The notes below the pieces were generated by a model. It was not told where the DNA came from. It worked only from the letters and a program-made list of their open reading frames with translations, and ran no database searches. Made by a program: the position numbers and the translations under genes. From JBFXCK01 sp050182275 (GTDB taxonomy: Bacteria > Pseudomonadota > Alphaproteobacteria > SHNJ01): DNA of 64,000 bases. Shown here in pieces: positions 15,687-24,229 of this stretch. Each line of letters opens with the position of its first letter. Position 1 is the stretch's first letter. Location of the stretch: contig JBFXCK010000001.1 of the NCBI GenBank assembly GCA_050182275.1, positions 1-64,000 of the forward strand, in the 5' to 3' direction.

Positions 15687-16343
15687 ATGCGATTAAGCCA
15701 TTCTTCCGCCATTTTGCGACCCTTATCCGCCGATTCTGCCGCCGGGGATGCCCATAATTTCGCCGGCCTTGATGCGGGCAGCTCGGTTGCGCTTGGCAAA
15801 AAAGCAAAAGCCGCCACCCAGCAAAGCACTGTCAGCAAACGCTGGTCGCGGCTGATTATGGCGGCCTCTGCTGGTTCGGCCGTGTCTTTTCTGGCCTTAT
15901 GCCTTTCTCCCATTTTCGCGCCTTCCTTAACATTCTCGGCCACGGCAGCAACCGGCTATCCGGTTTTTGATACCTATGTTTCAGGTTTGGCGATTGCGGT
16001 TTTTAGCGCGGGCGTTTCAACGGCTGTATGCGGAATAACCGCGGTCGGCGCTTATGGGGTGCGGAGTATTTTGGAAAACCGTCAACGGCGCCTCAATCAT
16101 CAAGCCGCACTGGCGCGGCATTTGGAACAGAAAACCGCCGCTAAATCACCCACCGCCAAAAGCGCGCACGAAGCCCGCGCAGCGCTTGATGAAAAAGCGC
16201 CTTCTGGCTGGCGCAGCATGGCAATGGATGATAACAAAGCCGCCATTGCGCTTGGCTTAACCGCCGACCGTCTCACCGAGGAGCGCAGGCGGCGCTATGG
16301 TTTCGGAGCCGCTTCCTATCACGGTGAGCGGGCCGGGCGTTAA
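15687..16343 (+). CDS. Hypothetical protein with a two-helix membrane hairpin
   Basis: 218 residues, not recognised. A polar N-terminus is followed by two hydrophobic segments (about residues 56-78 and 97-123) and a long basic C-terminal tail ('ENRQRRLNHQAALARHLEQK') containing probable helices. The layout, with both ends likely cytoplasmic, is shared with the next gene, 70 bases downstream, although the sequences are not obviously alike. Confidence 0.55.
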   Translation: MRLSHSSAILRPLSADSAAGDAHNFAGLDAGSSVALGKKAKAATQQSTVSKRWSRLIMAASAGSAVSFLALCLSPIFAPSLTFSATAATGYPVFDTYVSGLAIAVFSAGVSTAVCGITAVGAYGVRSILENRQRRLNHQAALARHLEQKTAAKSPTAKSAHEARAALDEKAPSGWRSMAMDDNKAAIALGLTADRLTEERRRRYGFGAASYHGERAGR

Positions 16344-16413
16344 TTAGCGGATTACCGTTTTTCGGCCCGCCCCCACACATGGAAATTTATTTTTAAAATA
16401 AAAAAAAGATACG

Positions 16414-17022
16414 ATGATGAGCATTATTAGTGAAATTCCCGCACCGGCAGGAACGGCGCTTGACCGCTTATCTTCTTTTATCGCCGTCCCCTCGGCTAAA
16501 GAAGAAGCTATTACTGAAGAGCTTGATTTTAATCCGAAAGATTTAGGGAAAAGTATTAAGTGGGTGGATTTTAAGTATGGGGTTGTAGAAAAAATTGGTA
16601 TTGCTGTGGGCATCTTTGTGCCTATCGCCACTTTTAGTGCGGTGATGACTTTTACCTGGGAGATGGGTGTTTTTATTCTTTCCCCTTTCTGTGCTGCTGT
16701 TGTAAGCGCCGGCATAGTCGCTGGCATAATTTTCAAAACATTTTCATCTATATTGGCCCCAATTGAGGAACAAAAAGAAGAAATGCTAAAAACGCTCCAC
16801 ATGGCCCCGGCATTAATTGAAAACGCCAGAATGCGGAACGCCCCACCTGCCCAAAGAAACGCCCATGCCATGCGCCAAACATTGGAAAAGACCGTTCGGG
16901 AAGCGGATAAGTGGAATGATTGGCGTTTTAAAATAGAGAAAGATGGAGCCGTCTATAAGGGGCTTGGCTTACACCTGGCTGAATCCATCAACCGCCACAA
17001 ACGCTATCCCAAAAGCTATTAA
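16414..17022 (+). CDS. Hypothetical protein with a two-helix membrane hairpin
   Basis: 202 residues, not recognised. Two hydrophobic segments at about residues 60-82 and 85-107 are flanked by a polar N-terminus and a charged, helical C-terminal half ('ILAPIEEQKEEMLKTLH'). Its base composition is more AT-rich than its neighbours, which may mean later acquisition. It ends in a 4-base convergent overlap with rho. Confidence 0.55.
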   Translation: MMSIISEIPAPAGTALDRLSSFIAVPSAKEEAITEELDFNPKDLGKSIKWVDFKYGVVEKIGIAVGIFVPIATFSAVMTFTWEMGVFILSPFCAAVVSAGIVAGIIFKTFSSILAPIEEQKEEMLKTLHMAPALIENARMRNAPPAQRNAHAMRQTLEKTVREADKWNDWRFKIEKDGAVYKGLGLHLAESINRHKRYPKSY

Positions 17023-18275
17023 TTATTCATCGTCTCGAAGAAATCATTATTGGTTTTCGAGGTTTTGAGCTTGTCGATCAAAAACTCTGCCGCATCGGTA
17101 ACGCCCATCGGCATGAGAACGCGGCGCAATACCCACATTTTAGAGAGGATTTTCTTATCGACCAGCAATTCCTCTTTGCGCGTGCCGGATTTGGTGATGT
17201 CGATCGAGGGGAAGGTGCGTTTGTCGGACAATTTGCGGTCGAGGACGATTTCGGAATTGCCGGTGCCCTTGAATTCCTCGAAAATGACTTCATCCATTCT
17301 GCTGCCGGTATCGATTAGGGCGGTTGCGATGATGGTCAGGCTTCCACCCTCCTCGATGTTGCGGGCGGCCCCAAAAAAGCGCTTGGGGCGCTGCAGGGCG
17401 TTGGCATCGACGCCGCCGGTCAATACCTTGCCTGAAGACGGCACCACCGTGTTATAGGCGCGCGCTAGGCGGGTAATTGAATCTAATAGAATCACCACGT
17501 CTTTTTTATGCTCGACCAGGCGCTTGGCTTTTTCGATCACCATTTCGGCCACTTGAACGTGGCGCGAAGCCGGCTCATCGAAAGTTGAAGAAATAACTTC
17601 GCCTTTGACCGAACGCTGCATATCGGTGACTTCTTCCGGACGCTCATCGATCAACAGAACTATTAAAATAACTTCCTTGTTATTCGCGGTAATCGCATGC
17701 GCGATATTTTGCAGCATCACGGTTTTGCCGGTGCGGGGCGGCGCCACCACCAGCGCCCGCTGGCCCTTGCCGATCGGGGCGACAATGTCGATCACCCGGG
17801 CGGTTAATTCCTTTGATTTCGGATCCGATAAATCGAGCTTTAATTTTTCTTCCGGATAAAGCGGGGTTAAATTATCGAAATTAATGCGGTGGCGCACCCT
17901 TTCCGGTTCTTCGAAATTGATGGCTTTGATTTCGGTCAGCGCGAAATACCGCTCGCCTTCCTTGGGCGCGCGGATTTTGCCTTCTACTGTATCGCCGGTG
18001 CGCATGGCGAATTTTTTGATTAAAGCGGGCGGCACGTAAATGTCATCGGGGCCCGGTAAATAATTCGATTCGGGCGAACGTAAAAAGCCGAATCCGTCGG
18101 GCAAAACCTCTAACACGCCAAGGCCGAAAATCGCCTGGTCGCTGTCGGCCATGGCCTTGAGACAAGCGAAAATCAGCTCGGATTTCCGCATCGAAGAGGC
18201 GTTTTCAATTTTTAATTCTTCGGCCAAAGCCAAAACTTCGGCGGGCGTTTTTTTCTTTAATTCTTGTAAGTTCAT
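17019..18275 (-). CDS. rho: Transcription termination factor Rho
   Basis: 418 residues, typical. Rho is a hexameric RNA helicase that ends transcription. The N-terminal 'MNLQELKKKTPAEVLALAEEL', the RNA-binding cold-shock-like domain ('GFGFLRSPESNYLPGPDDIYV'), Walker A 'APPRTGKTVMLQ', Walker B 'VILLDSITRLARAYN' and the Q/R-loop region 'GGVDANAL' are all present. The ATG at 18275 is preferred to an upstream in-frame ATG at 18380 because the family starts here. A long leader (see the promoter entry) would allow the autogenous control known for rho. Confidence 0.97.
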   Translation of the reverse strand: MNLQELKKKTPAEVLALAEELKIENASSMRKSELIFACLKAMADSDQAIFGLGVLEVLPDGFGFLRSPESNYLPGPDDIYVPPALIKKFAMRTGDTVEGKIRAPKEGERYFALTEIKAINFEEPERVRHRINFDNLTPLYPEEKLKLDLSDPKSKELTARVIDIVAPIGKGQRALVVAPPRTGKTVMLQNIAHAITANNKEVILIVLLIDERPEEVTDMQRSVKGEVISSTFDEPASRHVQVAEMVIEKAKRLVEHKKDVVILLDSITRLARAYNTVVPSSGKVLTGGVDANALQRPKRFFGAARNIEEGGSLTIIATALIDTGSRMDEVIFEEFKGTGNSEIVLDRKLSDKRTFPSIDITKSGTRKEELLVDKKILSKMWVLRRVLMPMGVTDAAEFLIDKLKTSKTNNDFFETMNN

Positions 18276-18810
18276 TGGCAGGTATAAAATAAAATGGTTG
18301 GGTGAATCTTGGGGAAATGGCCTTTGAGAACGCTTTAACGCGGGATCCGCCCAAAGGCGGTTTAAAAGGCCGTAAACCAAGAGTAGAGGAAAGTTCCTAA
18401 TGTTCTATTAATGCTTAAAAAGCATCAGGAATGAGGGCACCTTAAGGCATTTTGGACGGTTTGTCAACTCGCTTGCCGGGCGTTTCTTCCTCTCTTCTTC
18501 TATTACTTATATATATAAAGAAGGTTGTAGAAAGTGGTAGTAGGGTGGAAAACGGGGATTGTTTTTATTCCCCAATCCATCCCCATTTTGGACGGGATCT
18601 AAATCCAGGCCGCTTCTGAAGGATAAAGCCAAAACCGTCTTTTATCCCCGTCATTCGGCAAGGGCGGCTGCCACGCCTGTGCATTGTATAGACCGCGCTG
18701 AAGCCGGCTTGAAGCGGTTGGTAACTTTGTCCCAAAACTTATCAAGATGCTTATCCCATCTCTTATGCAATGGTTTATCCCAAAGGCCATTCCTGCTATA
18801 TCCATCAATT
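18276..18810. other. Intergenic region between rho and ppsR
   Basis: 535 bases without a convincing gene; the open frame extending ppsR upstream lacks family sequence. It holds the rho leader and a candidate rho promoter, a small hairpin (ATGCTT-AAA-AAGCAT near 18411-18425) inside the rho leader, and an AT-rich run TTATATATATAAAG near 18508-18521. Nothing else was recognised. Confidence 0.6.
18439..18467 (-). promoter_or_regulatory. Putative sigma-70 promoter of rho
   Basis: On the minus strand TTGACA (18467-18462), a 17-base spacer and TAAGGT (18444-18439). The -35 is perfect and the -10 is weak. It would give a leader of about 155 bases before the rho ATG. Confidence 0.45.
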
Positions 18811-19677
18811 ATGGCCAGGCCTATCCCGCTAAATCCGCTGCATGTCTATCTGCTATCCGACGCCACCGGCGAAACGGTGGAACATGTGGCGCGCGCCGCG
18901 CTTTCGCAATTTCCCAGCTTGAAGGCCGAACAGCATGTTTGGCCGCTCTTGCGCAATCAAGCGCAAATCGACAAAGTCTTGCGCGCCGTGCAAAAGCGCC
19001 GCGGCTTGGTGTTCAGCACTTTCGCCGATCTGCCGTTGCAAAATTATTTGCGCGAGGCCTGCGCCCAGGCCGATTTGCCGTTCATTGCGGTGCTGGATCC
19101 GATCATCGCGCGCCTGGCCGATTATATCGGCATTAAGCCGGAAGCTTTGCCCGGCCGCCAGCACCGGCTGGATGCGGAATATTTTGAGCGCATGCAGGCG
19201 ATGGATTTCATGCTGCATCATGATGACGGCCAGGCGCTTGACGATTTAGCCAACAGCGAAGTGATTTTGGTCGGCGTATCGCGCACCTCGAAAACGCCGA
19301 CCTGCTTGTATCTAGCCAATCGCGGGATTAAGGCGGCCAACATTCCTTTAATCGCCGGGCAAGAGCCGCCGGAAAATTTGTTGGATATTGCGCGGCGCAA
19401 AGGCGCCTCCGCACCCTTGATTGTCGGGCTGGTCAAAGACCCGGTGCGCCTAAGCCAAGTGCGCCTCAACCGCATCACCCAATTGGGCCTGGAAAAAGAA
19501 TCGTCCTACAGCGATCTTGAATCGGTGCGCGGTGAAATGCAGGCGGCGCGCAAATTGTTCGCGCACTATGATTGGCCAACCATCGATGTCACCAACCGCT
19601 CGATCGAAGAAACCGCCGCTACCATCATGCAATTGCTGGCCAAAGAACATGCCGGCAATGGGAATAACGGCGCATGA
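18811..19677 (+). CDS. ppsR: Pyruvate, phosphate dikinase regulatory protein (DUF299)
   Basis: 288 residues. This bifunctional kinase/pyrophosphorylase family controls PEP synthase or pyruvate phosphate dikinase by phosphorylating a Thr with ADP and reversing it with phosphate. Signatures are 'HVYLLSDATGETVEHVARA', the P-loop 'LVGVSRTSKTPTCLYLANRG', and 'LVKDPVRLSQVRLNR'. The start at 18811 matches the family start. It is the first gene of a cluster with coaE and dnaQ, overlapping coaE by 4 bases. In many relatives maf and aroE lie between ppsR and coaE; they are absent here. Confidence 0.95.
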   Translation: MARPIPLNPLHVYLLSDATGETVEHVARAALSQFPSLKAEQHVWPLLRNQAQIDKVLRAVQKRRGLVFSTFADLPLQNYLREACAQADLPFIAVLDPIIARLADYIGIKPEALPGRQHRLDAEYFERMQAMDFMLHHDDGQALDDLANSEVILVGVSRTSKTPTCLYLANRGIKAANIPLIAGQEPPENLLDIARRKGASAPLIVGLVKDPVRLSQVRLNRITQLGLEKESSYSDLESVRGEMQAARKLFAHYDWPTIDVTNRSIEETAATIMQLLAKEHAGNGNNGA

Positions 19678-20267
19678 AAATCATCGGCTTAACCGGCGGG
19701 ATCGCGATGGGAAAATCGGAGGCGGCCAAAATCTTGCGCCGCCTTAAAGTCCCGGTCTTTTCGGCCGATGAAATGGTCGCCAAATTATGGCGTGAAGATA
19801 AAAAATTGATGAAACAGGCCAAAAAATTATTCCCCGAAGCTTTTCCAAAGGGCCATCTCGATAAAAGAATTATGGCCGCCCTTATTTTCAGCGATGCGAA
19901 AAAAAGGAAGAAATTAGAGGGGCTTTTGCATCCGAAAGTGCGGGCGGGGCGGAAGGCTTTTTTGCAAAAATCGGCCCAACAAGGGCATATGCTGGCGGTT
20001 TTGGATATTCCCCTTTTATTTGAAACCGAGCAGCATAAGCAAGTGGATTTGATCGTGGTGGTGTCGGCTCCTGCCGCAATCCGCCGGACCCGCGCCTTAA
20101 AAAGAAAAAACATGACAAAAGAAAAATTGGCCAATATTATTAAACAGCAATGGCCCGATGCGCGGAAGAAAAAGCAGGCCGATTGGGTGATCGACACCGG
20201 CAAGTCGCGCCGCCATCACGCCAATCAATGGAAGAAATTATTAAAGGAATTGGGGATTAAAAAATAA
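19674..20267 (+). CDS. coaE: Dephospho-CoA kinase
   Basis: 197 residues, typical. It phosphorylates the 3' hydroxyl of dephospho-CoA in the last step of CoA synthesis. The P-loop 'IGLTGGIAMGKSEAAK' has Ala where Gly is more usual. 'FSADEMVAKLW', 'HPKVRA' and 'LDIPLLFE' are the CoA-kinase motifs. It overlaps ppsR by 4 bases, and its stop shares a base with the dnaQ ATG. Confidence 0.95.
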   Translation: MKIIGLTGGIAMGKSEAAKILRRLKVPVFSADEMVAKLWREDKKLMKQAKKLFPEAFPKGHLDKRIMAALIFSDAKKRKKLEGLLHPKVRAGRKAFLQKSAQQGHMLAVLDIPLLFETEQHKQVDLIVVVSAPAAIRRTRALKRKNMTKEKLANIIKQQWPDARKKKQADWVIDTGKSRRHHANQWKKLLKELGIKK

Positions 20268-20941
20268 TGCGCGAAATTGTGCTCGATACCGAAACCACCG
20301 GCCTTAAAACGGAAGAAGGCCATCGCATCATTGAAATCGGCGCCATCGAACTTATCCGCCATGTGCCGACGGGCAAGCAATTCCATTATTATGTGAATCC
20401 GTTGCGCGATGTGCCGGTTGAATCCGAACGCATCAGCGGCATCACCACCGCCATGCTGCAAGACAAGCCGCTATTCGCCGAAGTGGTTGGGGAATTTTTG
20501 GAGTTCATCGCCGAAGATGCGCTGGTGATTCACAACGCCGAATTTGATATGAGGTTTTTAAACCACGAACTCGGCCTGATCGGCATGCCCGCATTGCCCT
20601 TCGCCCGCGCTATCGATACGGTGAAGCTGGCGCGCACCAAATTTCCCGGCGCCCCCGCCAATTTGGATGCTTTGTGCAAGCGCTTTAATATCTCGGCCGA
20701 ACACCGCGTCAAACACGGCGCGCTGTTGGATGCTAAATTATTGGCCGATGTGTATGTGGAATTATTGGGCGGCCGGCAAACCGCGCTTGGGCTTTTGGAT
20801 AGCGATGCCGGGGATAGCGGCGCCGCCGCAATCCCGCGCCTTTTCCGCGAAGCCCGCCCGCATGCGCCAAGCGAGGAAGAGGCCAAAGCGCACGCCGAAT
20901 TTTTGAAAAATTTAACCGATCCGCTGTGGGGCGAAGCCTAG
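20267..20941 (+). CDS. dnaQ: DNA polymerase III subunit epsilon (3'-5' proofreading exonuclease)
   Basis: 224 residues. Exonuclease motifs ExoI 'VLDTETTGL', ExoII 'VIHNAEFDMRFL' and ExoIIIe 'HGALLDAKLLADVY' supply the metal-binding and catalytic residues, and the C-terminal tail ends in a clamp/alpha-binding-like region. Its usual place directly after coaE is conserved. The 3' end overlaps secB by 4 bases in convergent orientation. Confidence 0.96.
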   Translation: MREIVLDTETTGLKTEEGHRIIEIGAIELIRHVPTGKQFHYYVNPLRDVPVESERISGITTAMLQDKPLFAEVVGEFLEFIAEDALVIHNAEFDMRFLNHELGLIGMPALPFARAIDTVKLARTKFPGAPANLDALCKRFNISAEHRVKHGALLDAKLLADVYVELLGGRQTALGLLDSDAGDSGAAAIPRLFREARPHAPSEEEAKAHAEFLKNLTDPLWGEA

Positions 20942-21402
20942 GCCTTTTTCCCCGCCGCCAATTGCTGGCGGTACAGGCCGGCAAAATCGATCGGCTGCAC
21001 AAGAAGCGGCGGGAAGCCGGCCTCCCGGCTGATATTGGCCAGCACATTGCGGGCGAAGGGGAATAAAAGGCGCGGGCATTCTACCAGCAGGAGGGCTTGC
21101 AGATGTTCTTGCGGAATGCCTTTGATGCTGAACAGGCCGGCATACACCAATTCGGCCAGGAACATGGTTTCGGCGCTGGGCTTGATTTTGGCCTGGACTT
21201 TCATGCTTAAAGTCACTTCGAAAATTTCCTCGTTGTATTTATTGGCCTTTACATCGACATTGATTTCGATTTCCGGCGCTTCCTTTTGCGGCAGCATGCT
21301 TTTGGCGCCGCGCGGATTCTCAAACGAAAAATCTTTGATATATTGCGCTTCAACGGCCAGCATCGGCTGTTGGGGGTTTTGCGGGGCGGCAGAGGCGGTC
21401 AT
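20938..21402 (-). CDS. secB: Protein-export chaperone SecB
   Basis: 154 residues, the family length. SecB keeps preproteins unfolded and passes them to SecA. Visible motifs are 'QYIKDFSFENP', 'INVDVKANKYNEEIFEVTLSMKVQA', 'MFLAELVYAGLFSI' and 'LLVECPRLLFPFARNVLANISREAGFPPL'. The ATG at 21402 is chosen over an upstream frame extension because of an AAGGA site and the family start. It is divergent from the Tim44 gene. Confidence 0.96.
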   Translation of the reverse strand: MTASAAPQNPQQPMLAVEAQYIKDFSFENPRGAKSMLPQKEAPEIEINVDVKANKYNEEIFEVTLSMKVQAKIKPSAETMFLAELVYAGLFSIKGIPQEHLQALLLVECPRLLFPFARNVLANISREAGFPPLLVQPIDFAGLYRQQLAAGKKA

Positions 21403-21538
21403 GGGATTTATTCCTTGGTTATAGCCAAACTCGCCGCCAAAATGGCGGAAAAAGGGCCCGGCGTCAATGGGAAACAAAATCCCATCATTGCGCTTTGGCG
21501 TTGAAAATCTTATATAAGGGACGGAAAGGATGTAAGTC

Positions 21539-22207
21539 TTGTCTTACGACATCATCATTTACGGCGTTATTGCGGCGCTTTTGTTTTGGCGCTTGTTTTC
21601 CATGCTCGGCCAATATGGCGGCGACGAAAGCAAAGCCCAGCGCTATGACCGCCTCTTCCAAAAAATCGAGGAAAGCGTCGAGCAAAAAGTCGCCGGGAAA
21701 AAAGGCGGGCAGGTCGATATTATTATCGGCGAAGACGGGCAAGCAACGCCCTTAACCATCACCCAAGTTTTGCAGCATTTAAAAAACATCGATCCGCGCT
21801 TTTCCGAGGCCAATTTTTTGCGCGGCGCCAGAATCGCCTTTCACACCATCGTCAAAGCCATGGCCGAGGGCAAGCGGGAAGAATTAAAGCCGCTTTTGGA
21901 TGAGGCGATCTATCAAGATTTCATCCAAGTGCTGGACGCCAGAAGCCGCGCCGGCGAAGTATTGGAGAACATCATCGTGCGTTTGCGCGATCCGGCCATC
22001 ACGGGGGCCAGCATTCAAGGCGATCAAGCGAATCTTACGGTTACCTTCATGTCCGAGCAAATCCATGTCGTGCGCGATCAGGGCGGGAAAGTCATCGATG
22101 GCGATCCCGACCGCATTTACGATGTCACCGATAATTGGACTTTCAGCCGTCAAATCCAAAGCCCCGATCCCAATTGGCGGCTTACCGCCACCGCTTCGGC
22201 CGCATAA
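21539..22207 (+). CDS. Tim44 / TimA domain protein
   Basis: 222 residues. An N-terminal membrane anchor ('DIIIYGVIAALLFWRLFSMLG') precedes a Tim44-like C-terminal domain ('FLRGARIAFHTIVKAMAEGKREELKPLLDEAIYQDF' region, ending 'VTDNWTFSRQ'). This is the bacterial relative of mitochondrial import protein Tim44, conserved beside secB in alphaproteobacteria. The start is a TTG at 21539 with AAGGA upstream; the ATG just before it runs straight into a stop codon. Confidence 0.88.
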   Translation: MSYDIIIYGVIAALLFWRLFSMLGQYGGDESKAQRYDRLFQKIEESVEQKVAGKKGGQVDIIIGEDGQATPLTITQVLQHLKNIDPRFSEANFLRGARIAFHTIVKAMAEGKREELKPLLDEAIYQDFIQVLDARSRAGEVLENIIVRLRDPAITGASIQGDQANLTVTFMSEQIHVVRDQGGKVIDGDPDRIYDVTDNWTFSRQIQSPDPNWRLTATASAA

Positions 22208-23344
22208 ATGAAATATGTTTTGCTTTTTTTGCTGGGCGCCGTTCTTAACGCCTGCGCCTTGCCGGATGGGACGCCGCCGCTTGGGCCGCAAGCGCCGGCG
22301 GCCTTGAATTATACGCCGGTGGAATTCAACCAGCTGCCCGGCTGGGAGCAAGATAATTTAAATGACGCCATCAGCCCTTTCAAATTGGCCTGCTTGAGGG
22401 CCGCCAAAATTTCCGCCGATTGGCAAAAAGCCTGCCGCGCGGTTGCCGGGGTGCCGCTAGGCGAGGGCCAGGAATTGCGCGCGGTTTTGGAGCGGTATTT
22501 TCAGCCCTACCGTTTAAAAGCTGCGGAAGATCAGGCGTTTTTCACCGGCTATTATTTGCCGGCATTGCGGGGAAGTTTGAAAAAAACCAGCCGCTTTTCC
22601 ATTCCGCTTTATGGCGTGCCGGAAAATTTGGTGACATTCAACCCGCAGCAATTTGATGCCACGATCATCCAAACCCGCTGGACCGGCCGTCTTGAAAAAC
22701 AAGGCCGGAATTTAATTTTAAAGCCCTATTTCACCCGCGCTGAAATCGACCAAGGCGCTTTGAAAAAAGCCAAGCCCTTGGTGTGGGTGGATAATGCGGT
22801 TGATGCGTTTTTTCTTCATATCCAAGGCTCCGGCATTATCGAATTGCCCAAGGGAAAAAGAAAATTAATCGGTTACGCCGCCAATAATGGCCATAGCTAT
22901 CAGGCAATTGGGCGCTATCTGCGCGAGAAAAACTTGATCGCTTCGCCGGTTTCCATGCAAAAAATCAGGGAATATCTGGAAAAAAATCCGACAGAAGCCG
23001 CCCATATTTTCGCGCAAAACCCGTCTTATGTTTTTTTCCAATGGCTGGAAGGCGATGCCCCCTTAGGGGCGGCGCAATTGCCGCTGACGCCGGCGCGCGC
23101 TTTGGCGGTTGATCCAAAACATATCCGCTTAGGCCTTCCGCTATGGGCGGCGGTGCCGGAAAAAAATTGGCAAAAATTGATGCTGGCGCTTGATACCGGC
23201 GGCGCTATTAAAGGCCCTTTGCGCGGCGATATTTATTTTGGGCCGGGCGATCGGGCGGCGGCGATCGCCGGCGAGTTGCAGCAAAGCGGCGAATTATACA
23301 TGATTCTGCCCAAAAATTTTGGGGGTCAGGATGATGGCGGATAA
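22208..23344 (+). CDS. mltA: Membrane-bound lytic murein transglycosylase A
   Basis: 378 residues. The lipoprotein signal has the lipobox 'LNAC' near residue 16. MltA cleaves peptidoglycan with formation of 1,6-anhydromuropeptides. The MltA domain ('FFTGYYLPALRGS', 'VWVDNAVDAFFLHIQGSGII', 'GYAANNGHSYQAIG') and the C-terminal 3D domain with the catalytic Asp region ('LMLALDTGGAIKGPLRGDIYFG') are clear. It follows the Tim44 gene directly and overlaps the Smr gene. Confidence 0.95.
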   Translation: MKYVLLFLLGAVLNACALPDGTPPLGPQAPAALNYTPVEFNQLPGWEQDNLNDAISPFKLACLRAAKISADWQKACRAVAGVPLGEGQELRAVLERYFQPYRLKAAEDQAFFTGYYLPALRGSLKKTSRFSIPLYGVPENLVTFNPQQFDATIIQTRWTGRLEKQGRNLILKPYFTRAEIDQGALKKAKPLVWVDNAVDAFFLHIQGSGIIELPKGKRKLIGYAANNGHSYQAIGRYLREKNLIASPVSMQKIREYLEKNPTEAAHIFAQNPSYVFFQWLEGDAPLGAAQLPLTPARALAVDPKHIRLGLPLWAAVPEKNWQKLMLALDTGGAIKGPLRGDIYFGPGDRAAAIAGELQQSGELYMILPKNFGGQDDGG

Positions 23345-23822
23345 AAATTTATTTCAGCAGGCAATGGCGGGGGTCAAGCCCCTAGCCAAGCGTAAAACCC
23401 TTCCGCCCAGGGCACATCCCCCGGCCAAGCGCTCCGCTGCAGAGCCGGTTTCCGCCCAACAAGCCGCATTGCCGGTTTTGGGCGCGGGCGAAAACCGCCA
23501 TGTCGATGGCGCCAATTTTGAAAAATTCCGCAAAGGTAAAAAACCGATCGATGCCAAGCTTGATTTGCATGGTTTAACGCAAGCCCAGGCGCATGCGAAA
23601 TTAAATCAGTTTATTATCAAAGCCGCGGCTTCGGGCAAACGGTCGGTGCTGATTATCACCGGCAAGGGCAGGCAAGGCCAAGGAGTGTTGCGCCAATACC
23701 TGCCCTTCTGGCTCAATCATCCGGATTTGCGGCCCTATCTCTTGGCTTTCAGCCAGGCCCTGCCCCAAGATGGGGGCGATGGCGCGTTTTATGTGCTGCT
23801 AAAGCGCCGCCGCTCCGTTTAA
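23331..23822 (+). CDS. Smr domain protein
   Basis: 163 residues. The C-terminal Smr domain shows the LDLHG motif ('KLDLHGLTQAQAH') and TGKG ('LIITGKGRQGQGVLR'), signatures of a possible nuclease domain related to the C-terminus of MutS2. The N-terminal third is Pro/Ala-rich and probably flexible. The ATG at 23331 overlaps mltA by 14 bases; ATG 23334 is an alternative start. Confidence 0.9.
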   Translation: MMADKNLFQQAMAGVKPLAKRKTLPPRAHPPAKRSAAEPVSAQQAALPVLGAGENRHVDGANFEKFRKGKKPIDAKLDLHGLTQAQAHAKLNQFIIKAAASGKRSVLIITGKGRQGQGVLRQYLPFWLNHPDLRPYLLAFSQALPQDGGDGAFYVLLKRRRSV

Positions 23823-23833
23823 AGGAATTTTTC

Positions 23834-24229
23834 ATGACGCCATTTGGGCGCAAAGTTATTGAGCTGCGCGAAGAGCGCGAGATCAGCCACGAAGAATTGG
23901 CCGCCTTGCTCGAGGTATCGCCGATTTTTTTATCATCTTTGCAAGACGGCTATCAAGGCGCCCCCTCGCCGGTGCTGATTTATCAAATCGAAAAGAATTT
24001 GCAATTGAAAGCCAAGGAAGCCGACGATTTGCGCGAATCTGCCCGCCTCTCGCGCCGGCGCGTGGCGCTGGATACATCGGGTTGTTCGGCCTCGGCGACC
24101 GAGCTTGCCAATGTTTTATCCGACCGCATCCGCACCTTGCAGGAAGGCCAGCTCGATATATTGCTCGATGTTTTATACCGTATGATAGGTGAAAATAAAA
24201 AAGCCGAAAGCAAAAAAGACGAATCATGA
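23834..24229 (+). CDS. XRE-family helix-turn-helix regulator
   Basis: 131 residues. An N-terminal Cro/CI-type helix-turn-helix ('FGRKVIELREEREISHEELAALLEVSPIFLSSLQDG') is followed by a helical region that could mediate dimerisation. It overlaps hisA by 4 bases and follows the Smr gene by 11, suggesting one transcript. Targets unknown. Confidence 0.85.
   Translation: MTPFGRKVIELREEREISHEELAALLEVSPIFLSSLQDGYQGAPSPVLIYQIEKNLQLKAKEADDLRESARLSRRRVALDTSGCSASATELANVLSDRIRTLQEGQLDILLDVLYRMIGENKKAESKKDES

Noticed and set aside
18559..18810. N-terminal extension of ppsR
   Set aside because: The 84 extra codons have no family similarity, and the family start coincides with ATG 18811.
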